The notes below the pieces were generated by a model. The model was not told the origin of the DNA. It saw only the letters and a program-made list of their open reading frames with translations, and did not search any database. DNA of 64,000 bases from Chitinophagaceae bacterium (GTDB taxonomy: Bacteria > Bacteroidota > Bacteroidia > Chitinophagales > Chitinophagaceae): NCBI GenBank assembly GCA_016722465.1, contig JADKJC010000002.1, positions 1,248,662-1,312,661 on the forward strand, read 5' to 3'. The position numbers were made by a program, and so were the translations under genes. Shown one piece after another: positions 10,118 to 19,806 of the stretch (positions within the stretch are counted from its first letter, which is position 1; the number at the start of each line of letters is the position of its first letter).

Positions 10118-13100
10118 ATGAAAAAAATAATACCAGTATTAATATTGCTTTTTGTGTTTGCCGGGTCAGTTGTTACCGCACAGTTCACCAACGAGTTTGT
10201 AACCTACAGTACTGCCAACACCCCTGTTTTTTCCGGAAATAATTTTAAATCGATATGGGTAGGAAAAGGCAATAGGATATGGGCAGGCACTCAATATCAG
10301 GGGCTTTATTGGTTTGATACTACCAGGAAAGCCTGGACAAAATCCTCTTCGCTTACCAATGTATTTATCAATCATATCCAGTCAGACAATAATGGAGGTA
10401 TATGGATTGCACAATCAGGAACTTCCGGTTTGGTAGGAGGCGGATCCAATACAGCGGGAGGTGTCAACTACTTTCCTGATACCACGGATACAGGTATGCA
10501 ATTTTTCAGTACCGGCAATACCCTTTCTTCAAGAAACGTAAGGGGTATTTACCTGGATACTTTCAACACTCCTGCAGATGATACCAGGCGAATATGGGCG
10601 GCACAGGCCACCTTTGTTACCTCAGGCAACACGAATGCCGGTGGTGTTTCAAAATGGCAGTACATTTCAAGCGGTAATTTTCAAAAGAACTACCTGGGGC
10701 TCCAGGTTTTTCCCAATACCAATTTAGTAAGTGCAGGCACCCCCTCCTGTTATACTGCCTGCGGCAACAAAGCAGAAGTGTGGGTAGGGGCAGAAACCAA
10801 TTATACAATCGCAACTGGCAGTACTACCCAGATACTCAGGTACGAAGCCACTACCGGGCAATTCCTCGGAGGTTATGATCAAAATGGCGGTTTTGACAAT
10901 ACAAGACTTTTTTATAATAATCAGCCAAGGGTTTATATAGACAGCAGCAGTAAGGGAGTGTTGCCTGCAGGCTTTAGGACCACTGCTATGTATGTAGATG
11001 CGGAAGACAGGCGCTGGATCGGGTTAAGAAGCGGAGGCGTGGTGGTTAAAATCGGCAATACCTGGAAACTGGTGAACATGCCAACGATTTTTCCGCCCGG
11101 CACCACGGTGAATTTTAACGCTATTACCAGTGATGAATTCGGATATATTTACATCGGTACTTCAACCGGCTTAGTGGTATTTGATAATGGCGGCGAGGTT
11201 ACGGATACTACTTTTTATAAAAGGCTTACTACCATTGACAGCCTTCCCTCCAACAACATAACAGGTCTCGCTTATGACAAGGCTGGTGGCCGTATGCTGA
11301 TCACTACGGATGCTGGTGTTACTTTCTGGAAGATCCGGTACAAAATTGATGTACGGATGGTGTGGGATTACAGCTTCCCTGACAGGGCCAACCAGCCAAT
11401 TGGCGTAGCAGCAGATGGGGTAAGCAGGGTGTATTTAAAAATTAAAAAGGCAAGCGATACTTTACCGGATATCAAATCGGTAAACGTAAAACTCAAAAAC
11501 TTTGATGCATTACAGTCAAATATAAGAGGCAAGCTGAAAAAAGCACTGGTTATTGATAAGTACAGTGAAGAAGCTTCCACAGCCACTGCACCGGATGTTA
11601 CCATTAATTTTGGCGACCTTCGGCCAGCCCTACCAAAGGAGTATTGGTTCTGGTATATATCCCCTGAAGATTTCTGCAATGATACTTTAAGTGCTTTTGC
11701 CTCCTTAAGAAGGCGCTTTGACACCCTTGTGGTTATTGCAACTTACAATAACGATACAAAAGATACGATGGAATATAAGATTGGCATAGTGCGGCCACCT
11801 ACCTTATTTGTTCATGGCCTTGCCAGTGCACCGGAAGCCTGGGAGTATATCCGCCACAATCATTATGGCCAATATGTACCGTTTATCAACAGTCCGGTGT
11901 TAACCTATAAAAGGGCTCCAAAAATGGACCCCATCGGCTTTTTCCACAAAAACGGTTTGCAGTTACTTGGTGGCGATGTAAGTGCTTATAACAATAATGA
12001 AGACAGGCTGAATACACTGCAGGGAAATATTGCAGCCATCAGAGGTATGCGTTATGCTGCCAACCAGGTAGATTATGTCTGTCACAGCATGGGCGGCATT
12101 ATGATCCGTAGCGCCATAGGTTTCTTTCCTCAAAAGTTTTTCTCTGGAGAGGGGGATCCATTCATTTACAAAAATTACGACAAAGGCTATACGCATAAGA
12201 TCATTACCATCAATACACCGCACAATGGCGCACCCATTGCAGATGTACTGGACCAGTTTGTACCATTGGCACCAGCCCGTTTCAGGGTTTTGCTGAATGA
12301 TGCCTATAACTGGAAGCCGGTATTGTTTGGTGGCTTTTTAAAACCTGTTGGCAACAATAGCTTCCTGGATGCATTTGGGTCTTTTGTGGCAACAGATGCC
12401 GTAAATAATCTGCAGGTAACGGATGCCCGTGGTGGTGTAAATATGCTGAAAACACCCGCCAAATACCACATGATCGTAAGTGACCTTGACTGGTTTAATT
12501 ACAATGAAAATCTGGGAGCTGCGGATTACTTTCTGCCCATTATTTATAAGATCATACTAAGGGTTATGTACAATTCCACTTATGATGATGCTGTTTTTAA
12601 CCCTGCTACAGCCGAAGCCACCCGTATTTTTATACGAAATATTATTTCGCAGGAACCTAAAATTATGCTGGCCAATTTCTTAAACTGGATGTCGGAAAAA
12701 AGAGGCTATCCCAACTATCTTTCCAGCAGTGATGGCATAGTACCCCTGATGAGCCAAACAGCACGACAATCTGAAACAGAATTGCACATTACCAAATTTT
12801 ACTGTACTGATACTGCCGGCGGAAGCCAGGGTCTCAATGCCAACCATAGCAGCCAGTTGCAGCGTGATGATGTAGGACAAAGAGTATTTCAGTTACTTAA
12901 CACAAAACGCAGCAGTATTATTTTTGCTGATGAAATACCTGCAGACAATGACCCCGAAACACCCTACCTGCTTCGTCAGGCTGGCAATACGCAAAGCAGG
13001 CCACTGGTGGGGGCTGTAAGCCAATTTTTTTATGATACCAGCAAGGTAAAGATAGACACTCCTGCTCCCGGCGGCATCGTGTATGCCGACAGTACCATCC

Positions 13101-14353
13101 CGGTAAAATTCAGAATCAAAGACACCAGCAGGCTGGCATACTATTCTATATACTTCCAGCTGGCCGACTCTCTTCGCATCATTAAAACCAGGGCGCAGCA
13201 AACCATCAGCTTTAAAGTAAGTCCCTCTTTTGGTGGCACCAATAAAATATGGGCCATGGCAGCCTATGACAATACCGCCAGCAATGGTGTTGACTATTAC
13301 CTGGATTCTGTAATAGTCACTGCCAATAACCTTGCTCCTTTGCAGGGGTTCAGGATAAAACCAGATATGGTGGAAATAAGAACCGGGGAGCCATACTATC
13401 CGGAATATGAAGTGAATTATAATAACAATTGGGTGGCATTACCAAATAATGCTGCCGGTATCAACATTGCAATTGATTCAGTAAACACCGTAAGTTACAG
13501 TGCCGGCAACGGATCATTCAATGGACTTAAAGCGGGGGCTGCCATTGCCAACTTTTCTTTTAACGGTTTTGCAGATTCTTTATTCTTTAAGGTAATACTG
13601 CCCTACAATGCCAACTGCATCAACAGAACAATTGCAGGTGGTAGTTTCAGGAATCCTGCCATCTGGAGCAAAGGCACCATACCTGATATATGCGACTCTG
13701 TAATCATCAGCTCCACACATGCTGTTACTGTTGATACCTCTATCATCATCAGAGCACTCAGGATTAGCAGCGGCGGCACACTCACCATTAATAATGCCAC
13801 GTACACATTAAAATTAGGCCAGGGCGATGATGCCTTTTCTATGGCAGATAATTATGGCACTTTGGCTATCAGTAATGGAGGCTTGTATATTAACGGCAGA
13901 ATAAAATCCAACGCAGCTTCCACCTTTTCCATGAGTGGCGGCACACTCACCGTGGATGCTAATAAAGGAGTAAATGTAATGAGTGTAAGCGATGGTACAG
14001 CCCTATTTGAAGCAGCAGCCGGAATGACCTCCTTTAACTTCTCCGGCGGCACTTTACAACTCAATGACCCACCGTTTGGCGCCGCTAGCCAGGCCATCAA
14101 TTGCCCTTATGATTTTGGCAATAACAGCACTTTGATACTTGGCATTAGCACTTCCGCTAAAACCAGCAAGAATACAGATGGATTTGGAGGACTTTCTTTC
14201 CCAAATAAAATTGGCAGGCTTATCATCAATGCAGGAACAAGAAACGGCAACCGCCAGTTTGTAAACAAAAAAACACTGAATGCAAAAACCAGCTTGGAGG
14301 TAAGAACCGGCAGCGGTATCATAATACAAGCTCCACTAAATGTAACGCAGTAA
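10118..14353 (+). CDS. Large secreted beta-propeller and alpha/beta-hydrolase (lipase-like) protein
   Basis: 1411 aa with a signal peptide (MKKIIPVLILLFVFAGSV). The N-terminal third carries propeller repeats like those of two-component sensor ectodomains (IWVGKGNRIWAGTQ, RWIGLRSGGV, IYIGTSTGLVV). A PGAP1/lipase-like alpha/beta hydrolase follows, with the oxyanion region FVHGLAS near residue 565, nucleophile Ser in CHSMGGIMIRS near 657, and TPHNGAP downstream. The C-terminal part is beta-rich (ISSGGTLTINNATY). It probably acts on an ester substrate outside the cell. The protein ends at NVTQ with no recognisable type IX sorting domain, so the C-terminus may be incomplete. A lone LytTR gene starts 12 bp later. 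Confidence 0.75.
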   Translation: MKKIIPVLILLFVFAGSVVTAQFTNEFVTYSTANTPVFSGNNFKSIWVGKGNRIWAGTQYQGLYWFDTTRKAWTKSSSLTNVFINHIQSDNNGGIWIAQSGTSGLVGGGSNTAGGVNYFPDTTDTGMQFFSTGNTLSSRNVRGIYLDTFNTPADDTRRIWAAQATFVTSGNTNAGGVSKWQYISSGNFQKNYLGLQVFPNTNLVSAGTPSCYTACGNKAEVWVGAETNYTIATGSTTQILRYEATTGQFLGGYDQNGGFDNTRLFYNNQPRVYIDSSSKGVLPAGFRTTAMYVDAEDRRWIGLRSGGVVVKIGNTWKLVNMPTIFPPGTTVNFNAITSDEFGYIYIGTSTGLVVFDNGGEVTDTTFYKRLTTIDSLPSNNITGLAYDKAGGRMLITTDAGVTFWKIRYKIDVRMVWDYSFPDRANQPIGVAADGVSRVYLKIKKASDTLPDIKSVNVKLKNFDALQSNIRGKLKKALVIDKYSEEASTATAPDVTINFGDLRPALPKEYWFWYISPEDFCNDTLSAFASLRRRFDTLVVIATYNNDTKDTMEYKIGIVRPPTLFVHGLASAPEAWEYIRHNHYGQYVPFINSPVLTYKRAPKMDPIGFFHKNGLQLLGGDVSAYNNNEDRLNTLQGNIAAIRGMRYAANQVDYVCHSMGGIMIRSAIGFFPQKFFSGEGDPFIYKNYDKGYTHKIITINTPHNGAPIADVLDQFVPLAPARFRVLLNDAYNWKPVLFGGFLKPVGNNSFLDAFGSFVATDAVNNLQVTDARGGVNMLKTPAKYHMIVSDLDWFNYNENLGAADYFLPIIYKIILRVMYNSTYDDAVFNPATAEATRIFIRNIISQEPKIMLANFLNWMSEKRGYPNYLSSSDGIVPLMSQTARQSETELHITKFYCTDTAGGSQGLNANHSSQLQRDDVGQRVFQLLNTKRSSIIFADEIPADNDPETPYLLRQAGNTQSRPLVGAVSQFFYDTSKVKIDTPAPGGIVYADSTIPVKFRIKDTSRLAYYSIYFQLADSLRIIKTRAQQTISFKVSPSFGGTNKIWAMAAYDNTASNGVDYYLDSVIVTANNLAPLQGFRIKPDMVEIRTGEPYYPEYEVNYNNNWVALPNNAAGINIAIDSVNTVSYSAGNGSFNGLKAGAAIANFSFNGFADSLFFKVILPYNANCINRTIAGGSFRNPAIWSKGTIPDICDSVIISSTHAVTVDTSIIIRALRISSGGTLTINNATYTLKLGQGDDAFSMADNYGTLAISNGGLYINGRIKSNAASTFSMSGGTLTVDANKGVNVMSVSDGTALFEAAAGMTSFNFSGGTLQLNDPPFGAASQAINCPYDFGNNSTLILGISTSAKTSKNTDGFGGLSFPNKIGRLIINAGTRNGNRQFVNKKTLNAKTSLEVRTGSGIIIQAPLNVTQ

Positions 14354-14364
14354 AACCAACCATC

Positions 14365-14688
14365 ATGAAAAGCATTTTAATACCAACCAATAAAGGAACA
14401 AAAACAGTTTCTGAAGAGCACATCATCCGCATTGAAGCCAGCAGCAATTATTGTAAAATATATTTCAGCAACCAAAAGCCGCTGGTAGTGTCAAAAGTGC
14501 TTCACTGGTTCCAGGACATCCTGACGCAAGATATATTTTGCCGGATACACCGGACACATATTGTAAACAGGATGTACGTAACAGAAATTATCGAAAGCAG
14601 CCTGCTGAAATTAAGCAATGGAGACCTGGTTCAGATAAGCAGGCGAAGGAAAAACCATACTGGCCAGTTACTGAATCAAAGAGCATAA
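14365..14688 (+). CDS. Stand-alone LytTR DNA-binding protein
   Basis: 107 aa, consisting only of a LytTR domain: EEHIIRIEASSNYCKIYF, then FCRIHRTHIVNRMYVTEI and a C-terminal basic SRRRK. There is no receiver domain, so it is not a classical response regulator; such orphans may respond to an unlinked input or bind constitutively. It starts 12 bp after the propeller/lipase gene and is likely co-transcribed with it. Targets are unknown. Confidence 0.85.
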   Translation: MKSILIPTNKGTKTVSEEHIIRIEASSNYCKIYFSNQKPLVVSKVLHWFQDILTQDIFCRIHRTHIVNRMYVTEIIESSLLKLSNGDLVQISRRRKNHTGQLLNQRA

Positions 14689-14774
14689 TTTGTCTCATTC
14701 ATAAAAACAATTGCCCCTTTTGTTCTTATTTACCGGCAGATGAAATATTTTGCAGCAATTTTTAAAATACATTA

Positions 14775-15179
14775 ATGCTGCTCAACATCGTTTATATATC
14801 ATTGGCTTTTATTGTGGGCTTTGGTCTTGCCTGGCTTTTACAGTTTAATAAGCTCCACAAACAAAGCAAAGAATTAAAAAGCACCGGTGGCTTTTTAGAA
14901 AGTGAACGGTTGATGAAAGAAACCCTGCAAAGAGAACTTGCTATAGTACATCAAAATAAAATGGCTGTAGAACTTGACCTGACACAAAAGTTAAAAGCTG
15001 CAGAAAAAATCATGCGGCAGATGGACAGTGATATTTTATTGATGCAGAAAAATTATGAAGAAACAGAGGGACTATTGCAGGTAACCCAACCGCAAGTGCA
15101 TGCACTAAAACTGCAATTGATAGAAGCCCAGAATAATATTACCCGTTTAAAAGCCAAACTGGCTGAAAAAGAAAAATAA
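14775..15179 (+). CDS. Membrane-anchored coiled-coil protein of unknown function
   Basis: 134 aa. One N-terminal transmembrane helix (VYISLAFIVGFGLAWLL, residues ~5-21) is followed by a charged, heptad-rich helical region to the end (KLKAAEKIMRQMDSD, ITRLKAKLAEKEK). It resembles small envelope scaffold proteins. No catalytic motif is seen. It ends one base before the stop of the convergent gene. Confidence 0.6.
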   Translation: MLLNIVYISLAFIVGFGLAWLLQFNKLHKQSKELKSTGGFLESERLMKETLQRELAIVHQNKMAVELDLTQKLKAAEKIMRQMDSDILLMQKNYEETEGLLQVTQPQVHALKLQLIEAQNNITRLKAKLAEKEK

Positions 15180-15497
15180 TCAGTTAGTACACATGCTGTC
15201 CAGTATGATATATGGATGTAATGCCAGCTCCGGATTCAATTTTTCATTATGGCCACCCATCTTGAGGTGAAGCAGGTTGCTCATTCCCATCAACTCCCAC
15301 AAAATAAGTGGTTTGTTATTTTCTTTCAGGCAAATTTCCGGCAATAGTTCAGGTACTAAACCATCCCAGCAAATAATTTTCAATTGCTCTGCTGGTGGTA
15401 ATGTTTGCTGTTGCTCGCTTTTAGAACACCATTCTCTTTTACAAAAACTTGAGTTTACGTTCAGCAACAATTCCTGTATAGTAGTGCCGGTTTTCAT
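15180..15497 (-). CDS. Small hypothetical protein
   Basis: 105 aa, not recognised. It contains the segments LPPAEQLKIICWDGLVPELLPEI and LWELMGMSNLLHLKMG, with balanced codon use and no signal peptide. It abuts the convergent coiled-coil gene with no gap, which is consistent with a real gene. No function can be assigned. Confidence 0.5.
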   Translation of the reverse strand: MKTGTTIQELLLNVNSSFCKREWCSKSEQQQTLPPAEQLKIICWDGLVPELLPEICLKENNKPLILWELMGMSNLLHLKMGGHNEKLNPELALHPYIILDSMCTN

Positions 15498-15589
15498 AAT
15501 CGTAGCCTTTATGATGGCCTGTCCCTTTGATGATAGTTAACGTAAAAAGAAACAAAATCGTATGGTAAAATATTGTTAAGGGTGAAAAT

Positions 15590-15672
15590 GTAGCCACAGA
15601 TTACAGGATTTACATGAATGAATGCAATATCTCAATTTCTTTATCCGTATAAATCCGTGCAATCTGTAGCTA
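15590..15672. repeat. Imperfect inverted repeat of the CACAGATT...GGATTTA type
   Basis: Left arm TAGCCACAGATTACAGGATT and right arm AATCCGTGCAATCTGTAGC are near-complementary across ~35 bp. This resembles the CACAGATTACACGGATTT intergenic repeats I recall as common in Bacteroidota. A related element lies at 48707-48790. Confidence 0.55.
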
Positions 15673-15701
15673 AAAAAATAGCTGCTATAAAAAGCAGCTA
15701 T
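15672..15701 (-). terminator. Terminator of the deoxyhypusine-synthase-like gene
   Basis: ATAGCTGCT and AGCAGCTAT form a 9-bp stem. On the minus strand it is followed by a T-run, read from the A-run at 15672-15678. It is positioned to end the transcript of the gene at 15726-16700. Confidence 0.65.
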
Positions 15702-15725
15702 CATAAATATTTTAAAGCAGCACAA

Positions 15726-16700
15726 TTACCATCCCAGTATCCATGCAAATATCAATGGCACTACAATGGTGGCATCACTCTCTACAATAAACTTTGGTGT
15801 ATGAATGTCTAATTTACCCCAAGTGATTTTTTCATTAGGCACTGCACCCGAGTAGGAACCATAAGATGTTGTTGAATCGCTTATCTGGCAGAAATAACTC
15901 CAGAACGGAACATCATGCCATTCAAGATCCTGGTACATCATTGGTACTACACATATCGGAAAATCGCCGGCAATACCACCACCGATCTGAAAAAATCCAA
16001 CACCTTTACCGGCTGAGTTATTCCTGTACCAATCTGCCAGCCACACCATGTATTCAATACCACTTTTCATAGTGGTAGCCTTTATTTCATTCTTAATAAT
16101 GTACGACGCAAAAATATTTCCCATGGTACTGTCTTCCCATCCCGGCACCACGATCGGGATATTTTTTTGTGCTGCCGCAAGCATCCAGCTGTTCTTAGGA
16201 TCAATTTCATAATACTGTTCCAGTACACCACTCAGCAGCATTTTGTACATGTACTCATGAGGAAAATAACGTTCCCCTTTATCATCTGCATCTTTCCATA
16301 TCTGATGAATGTGCTTTTGCAATCTCCTGAAAGCTTCTTCTTCTGGTATGCAGGTATCGGTTACACGGTTGTAATGATTTTCTAACAGATCCCATTCTTC
16401 CTGAGGAGATAAATCCCTGTAGTTGGGCACTCTTTTATAATGGCTGTGTGCCACCAGATTCATAATGTCTTCTTCAAGATTTGCACCCGTGCAGCTGATA
16501 ATAGACACTTTATCCTGACGGATCATTTCAGCAAGGCTCAGTCCCAACTCGGCTGTACTCATCGCACCTGCAAGAGTGATCATCATTTTCCCTCCTTCCT
16601 CCAGGTGGGTCACATATCCTTTGGCAGCATCCATTAAGGCAGCGGCATTAAAATGGCGGTAGTGGTGTTCAATAAATGTTGAAACTGGGCCTTTGTTCAT
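15726..16700 (-). CDS. Deoxyhypusine synthase family protein
   Basis: 324 aa, close to the length of the eukaryotic and archaeal enzyme. Visible features are an N-terminal LAGAMSTAELG segment, the nucleotide-binding region SIISCTGANLEEDI, and near residue 290 the SYSGAVPNEKITWGKLD segment whose lysine matches the catalytic Lys of deoxyhypusine synthase. Bacteria lack eIF5A, so the protein substrate of the true enzyme is absent. Bacterial members have been proposed to make homospermidine or modified polyamines from spermidine and putrescine. Which reaction applies here cannot be decided from the sequence. Single gene with its own terminator. Confidence 0.87.
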   Translation of the reverse strand: MNKGPVSTFIEHHYRHFNAAALMDAAKGYVTHLEEGGKMMITLAGAMSTAELGLSLAEMIRQDKVSIISCTGANLEEDIMNLVAHSHYKRVPNYRDLSPQEEWDLLENHYNRVTDTCIPEEEAFRRLQKHIHQIWKDADDKGERYFPHEYMYKMLLSGVLEQYYEIDPKNSWMLAAAQKNIPIVVPGWEDSTMGNIFASYIIKNEIKATTMKSGIEYMVWLADWYRNNSAGKGVGFFQIGGGIAGDFPICVVPMMYQDLEWHDVPFWSYFCQISDSTTSYGSYSGAVPNEKITWGKLDIHTPKFIVESDATIVVPLIFAWILGW

Positions 16701-16830
16701 ATGAGTTTGTCATCCTGAGTTTGTCAAGGGATGGCGGCAAAAGTAAAAATTTTTATGAAGCCAGCAGCATTAATTCTCATCAACTTCGTTGGCATCCCAT
16801 CCTGATAACTATCGGGATACCACATACCTT
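16690..16830. repeat. REP-like palindromic elements upstream of the hydrolase gene
   Basis: Two short elements occur in this gap: CATCCTGAGTTTGTCAAGGG near 16709-16728, and the hairpin TCCTGATA-AC-TATCGGGA near 16800-16817. Both resemble dispersed CATCCTGAGCTTGTCGAAGG and CCCGATAGCTATCAGG repeats known to me from Bacteroidota genomes. A relative of the first lies at 33250-33345. Confidence 0.5.
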
Positions 16831-16849
16831 TGTGCAACAAAAAGATAAC

Positions 16850-18297
16850 ATGAAAAAAATGTACTGCTATTAATGACCGCCCTAAGTTATTCATCCTTAA
16901 AATCACAATCCATTTCCGGAAACTGGGAAGGCATCTTAAATATCCAGGGTACCGAAATACCCATTGTATTCCATATCAAAGATAGTTCTGGTAAACTATC
17001 CGCCACATTCGACAGCCCAAAACAAATGGCTTACAATCTGCCCTGTAACAGCGTTTTTTTAAACGGCGACAGCCTGGTACTGCAAATGAAAAACCTGGGA
17101 GGAAAATATGAAGGATTACTGACCGGAGATAAAAAAAACCTTGGTGGCAAATGGTTCCAGGGTGGTGGTTCACTGCTGCTGGATCTAAAAAAAACAAGTG
17201 ATGTGGTTACCAGTCATGAGCTAAAAAGACCACAAACACCCAAAGCGCCTTTTAATTATTATTCAGAGGAAGTAATTTACTTTAACCCCGACAAATCAAT
17301 ACAGTTTGGTGCTTCATTTACCCGACCAGCTAAATGGACTGCAAAGCTGGACGAAATAAAATACCCGGTGGCATTGCTGATTACCGGCAGCGGCCAGCAA
17401 GACCGGGATGCAACCTTATTTGAACATAAATCATTTGCCGTAATTGCAGATTATCTAACCAAACAGGGCATTGCAGTTTTACGGGTTGATGATAGGGGGA
17501 AAGGAAAAACAACAGGTAACATCAGTGCCTCCACCAGTGCGGATTTTGCCATTGATGTGGAAGCAGGCATTGAGTATTTAAAAAACAGGAATGATGTTGA
17601 TATATCCAACATTGGATTGATTGGCCATAGCGAAGGTGGCCTGATTGCACCGATGGTTGCATCCAAAAGAAAGGATATCAAATTTATTGTTCTGCTTGCC
17701 GGACCCGCTGTCCCCATTATTGATCTGATGGAGCAACAGGCCATTGATGTGGCGGCAACTGCAGGTGTTTCCAAAGAACAATTGGAATTGTACAGGCCAC
17801 TGTACAGAAACATCGTCAATGCAATCATCAATCAAAATAACCCCTCCATTGCACTTGAAAATGCAACTGCAATATTCAACCGCTGGCAAACTAAAACACC
17901 GGCGGCAACCGTAAAAAACACTACCAACGTAACAGATGAAAAAAGCAAAGCTGCTTTTATTGGAACATTTGCAAATCAACTGAGTATACCATGGTATCGT
18001 TATTTCATGAAAGTGAACCCTGCAGATTATCTGAGTAAACTAAATTGTGCAGTATTGGCGCTCAATGGCGAAAAAGACATACAGGTAGCTGCCGATCTTA
18101 ACCTTGCTGTCATTCAAAAAATAATGGCAGCGCAAAAAGTACACAGCTTTAAAGTGCAAAAAATGCCCGGGCTTAATCACCTGTTTCAGCATTGCGAAAC
18201 CTGCAGTGTGGAAGAGTACGGAGAACTGGAAGAAACATTTGCACCGGAAGCATTACAATTAATTGGTAACTGGATAAAAGAGGTGGTAGCTAAATAA
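16850..18297 (+). CDS. Secreted alpha/beta hydrolase; start disrupted in an A-run
   Basis: The only in-frame ATG, at 16873, leaves half a signal peptide. ATG at 16850 followed by seven A (16853-16859) is out of frame by one. With eight A it would read MKKNVLLLMTALSYSSLKSQ, a textbook signal peptide, giving a 482-aa protein. The body has an N-terminal beta domain (GNWEGILNI) and a hydrolase with nucleophile Ser in LIGHSEGGLIAP (about residue 257), an acidic residue in NGEKDIQV and His in GLNHLFQH. Probably an exported peptidase or esterase of the dienelactone-hydrolase/BAAT-like type; the substrate is unknown. Confidence 0.82.
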
Positions 18298-18301
18298 AAA
18301 T

Positions 18302-18350
18302 GCCGCCAAGGGAGTAAAAGACAGTTGTGTAATTTACCCCCCTGGGCGGC
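18302..18350. terminator. Hairpin terminator between convergent genes
   Basis: GCCGCC-AAGGG-AGTAAA pairs with TTTAC-CCCCCTGGGCGGC across a ~15-nt loop. It sits between the plus-strand hydrolase and the minus-strand gene at 18374. A T-rich run follows on the plus side. Confidence 0.55.
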
Positions 18351-18373
18351 TGGTTTGTTTATACTTTATAAAA

Positions 18374-18820
18374 TCAGAGTTTTGTTTTATTCTCAACACT
18401 CAGGTCTCCATTGGCAGTTGCCTTCAGGCGCAACACCTGCTTACCATTGGCGACAGAGATAAAGTAGCTTGTCTGCCTCTCGTAGTTAAGCTCAATCACT
18501 GCTGCTCCTAAAGTGTAACCGGCATACTTTTCATTGAGTGCCTGAGTTACTGCAATAGGCAACTGGTCCAACACGATCGTTCTGGAAGTAGCCACCAGTT
18601 GCCCGTCTTCATTATAAGCAGCATTAAACTTTGTGTTGTTTACACTAAAATCGGCAAAGTAAAAATTATCCTTTGCTTCCCAGCTTACGTTGCTTGCTTT
18701 GGCAAAATCTTTTTCAAAGGCTGTCCTTACTTTTGCACTTACTTCTTTTGCATCGGTGGCAAATGCACTTGCTGATACCAGCAGCACTGCTACTGTTACC
18801 ATGGTTACAAATTTTTTCAT
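18374..18820 (-). CDS. Periplasmic PepSY-like protein of unknown function
   Basis: 148 aa with a clear signal peptide (MKKFVTMVTVAVLLVSASAFA). The mature part has the pattern VRTAFEKDF..ASNVSWEAKDNFYFADF, then a beta sheet with FNAAYNEDGQLVATSR, which resembles the PepSY-like/DUF2874 proteins common in Bacteroidota. Such proteins are exported and small, with unknown function. The gene has its own upstream region of ~300 bp and shares a terminator hairpin with the convergent hydrolase. Confidence 0.65.
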   Translation of the reverse strand: MKKFVTMVTVAVLLVSASAFATDAKEVSAKVRTAFEKDFAKASNVSWEAKDNFYFADFSVNNTKFNAAYNEDGQLVATSRTIVLDQLPIAVTQALNEKYAGYTLGAAVIELNYERQTSYFISVANGKQVLRLKATANGDLSVENKTKL

Positions 18821-19129
18821 GACTATACTTTTTTTGATTAATGATTACCCTTTCCAGGGTTGTTATAAATGACTCAGCAAATGTAGCTGCACCATCTTCA
18901 CTTATCAGGCAATGATTGACCAATGCACACGGATTTTAGACCACTATGGTTGAAGGGCAAAATACAGGGATAGGCAAAGCATACAAAACGCTTTGTAATA
19001 CAGTGCCATAAAGCATTTGATCGGCATTCTTAAATAATTATTAAGTCCTGTTGTATATCTGTTAAATAGTAAAAATGGTTTTTGATCGAACGCAGTTATC
19101 TTTATAAAAATAAACCATACAGTTAACCC
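18821..19129. other. Intergenic region between divergent genes
   Basis: 309 bp without a credible gene. It holds the upstream regions of the minus-strand PepSY-like gene and the plus-strand AcpH-like gene. I see no strong repeat or hairpin here. Confidence 0.5.
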
Positions 19130-19753
19130 GTGAACTTACTGGCACATGCATATCTTTCTTTCGATCAGCCACCCATACTGGTAGGCAATATGATCAGCGA
19201 CTACGTAAAGGGCAGAAAAAAACTTTTGTACCCCGAACAGATACAAAGGGGCATTGCGCTGCACCGGGCCATCGATACTTATACCGATCAGCACGATGCC
19301 ACCAAAGCAGCAAAGGAATTTTTCAGGCCGGACTACCGCCTTTATGCAGGTGCCTGTGTAGATGTAGTGTATGATCATTTTCTGGCAAATGATGTAAATG
19401 AATTTGAAACGGAAGCAGCCTTAAACAGTTTTGCACAAAAAACCTACAACAGCCTGGAGCCATACAAAACATTGATGCCGGAAAAATTTGCAGCCATGCT
19501 TCCTTATATGCAATCACAAAACTGGCTGTATCATTATAAATTTAAATTCGGCATCGAAAAAAGTTTTGGCGGGCTAGTCCGCCGATCTGCTTATTTAACC
19601 GACAGTGCCGCTGCTTTTGCAGTTTTTGAAAAACACTATGATGAACTACACCAATGTTATGATCATTTTTTTCCGGGAGTAAAACAAATGGCCATTGAAT
19701 GGCTGCATCAAAATGACCAGCAGAATTTTACCAGCGGCATAATAAGCATTTAA
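19130..19753 (+). CDS. acpH: ACP phosphodiesterase (AcpH-like)
   Basis: 207 aa beginning at GTG; the family's MNLLAHAYLS opening fixes this start. Conserved histidine and aspartate motifs of the HD-like fold are visible: NLLAHAYL, GNMISDYVKGR, GIALHRAIDTYTDQH, VDVVYDHFLA. The enzyme removes the phosphopantetheine arm from acyl carrier protein. The gene is followed by a DUF2911 gene 53 bp downstream. The symbol is assigned by family resemblance. Confidence 0.85.
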   Translation: MNLLAHAYLSFDQPPILVGNMISDYVKGRKKLLYPEQIQRGIALHRAIDTYTDQHDATKAAKEFFRPDYRLYAGACVDVVYDHFLANDVNEFETEAALNSFAQKTYNSLEPYKTLMPEKFAAMLPYMQSQNWLYHYKFKFGIEKSFGGLVRRSAYLTDSAAAFAVFEKHYDELHQCYDHFFPGVKQMAIEWLHQNDQQNFTSGIISI

Positions 19754-19806
19754 CAAAACACAGCGCAACGCTTAAATCATTTAGATTTGCAACTCAATTT
19801 TCAACT

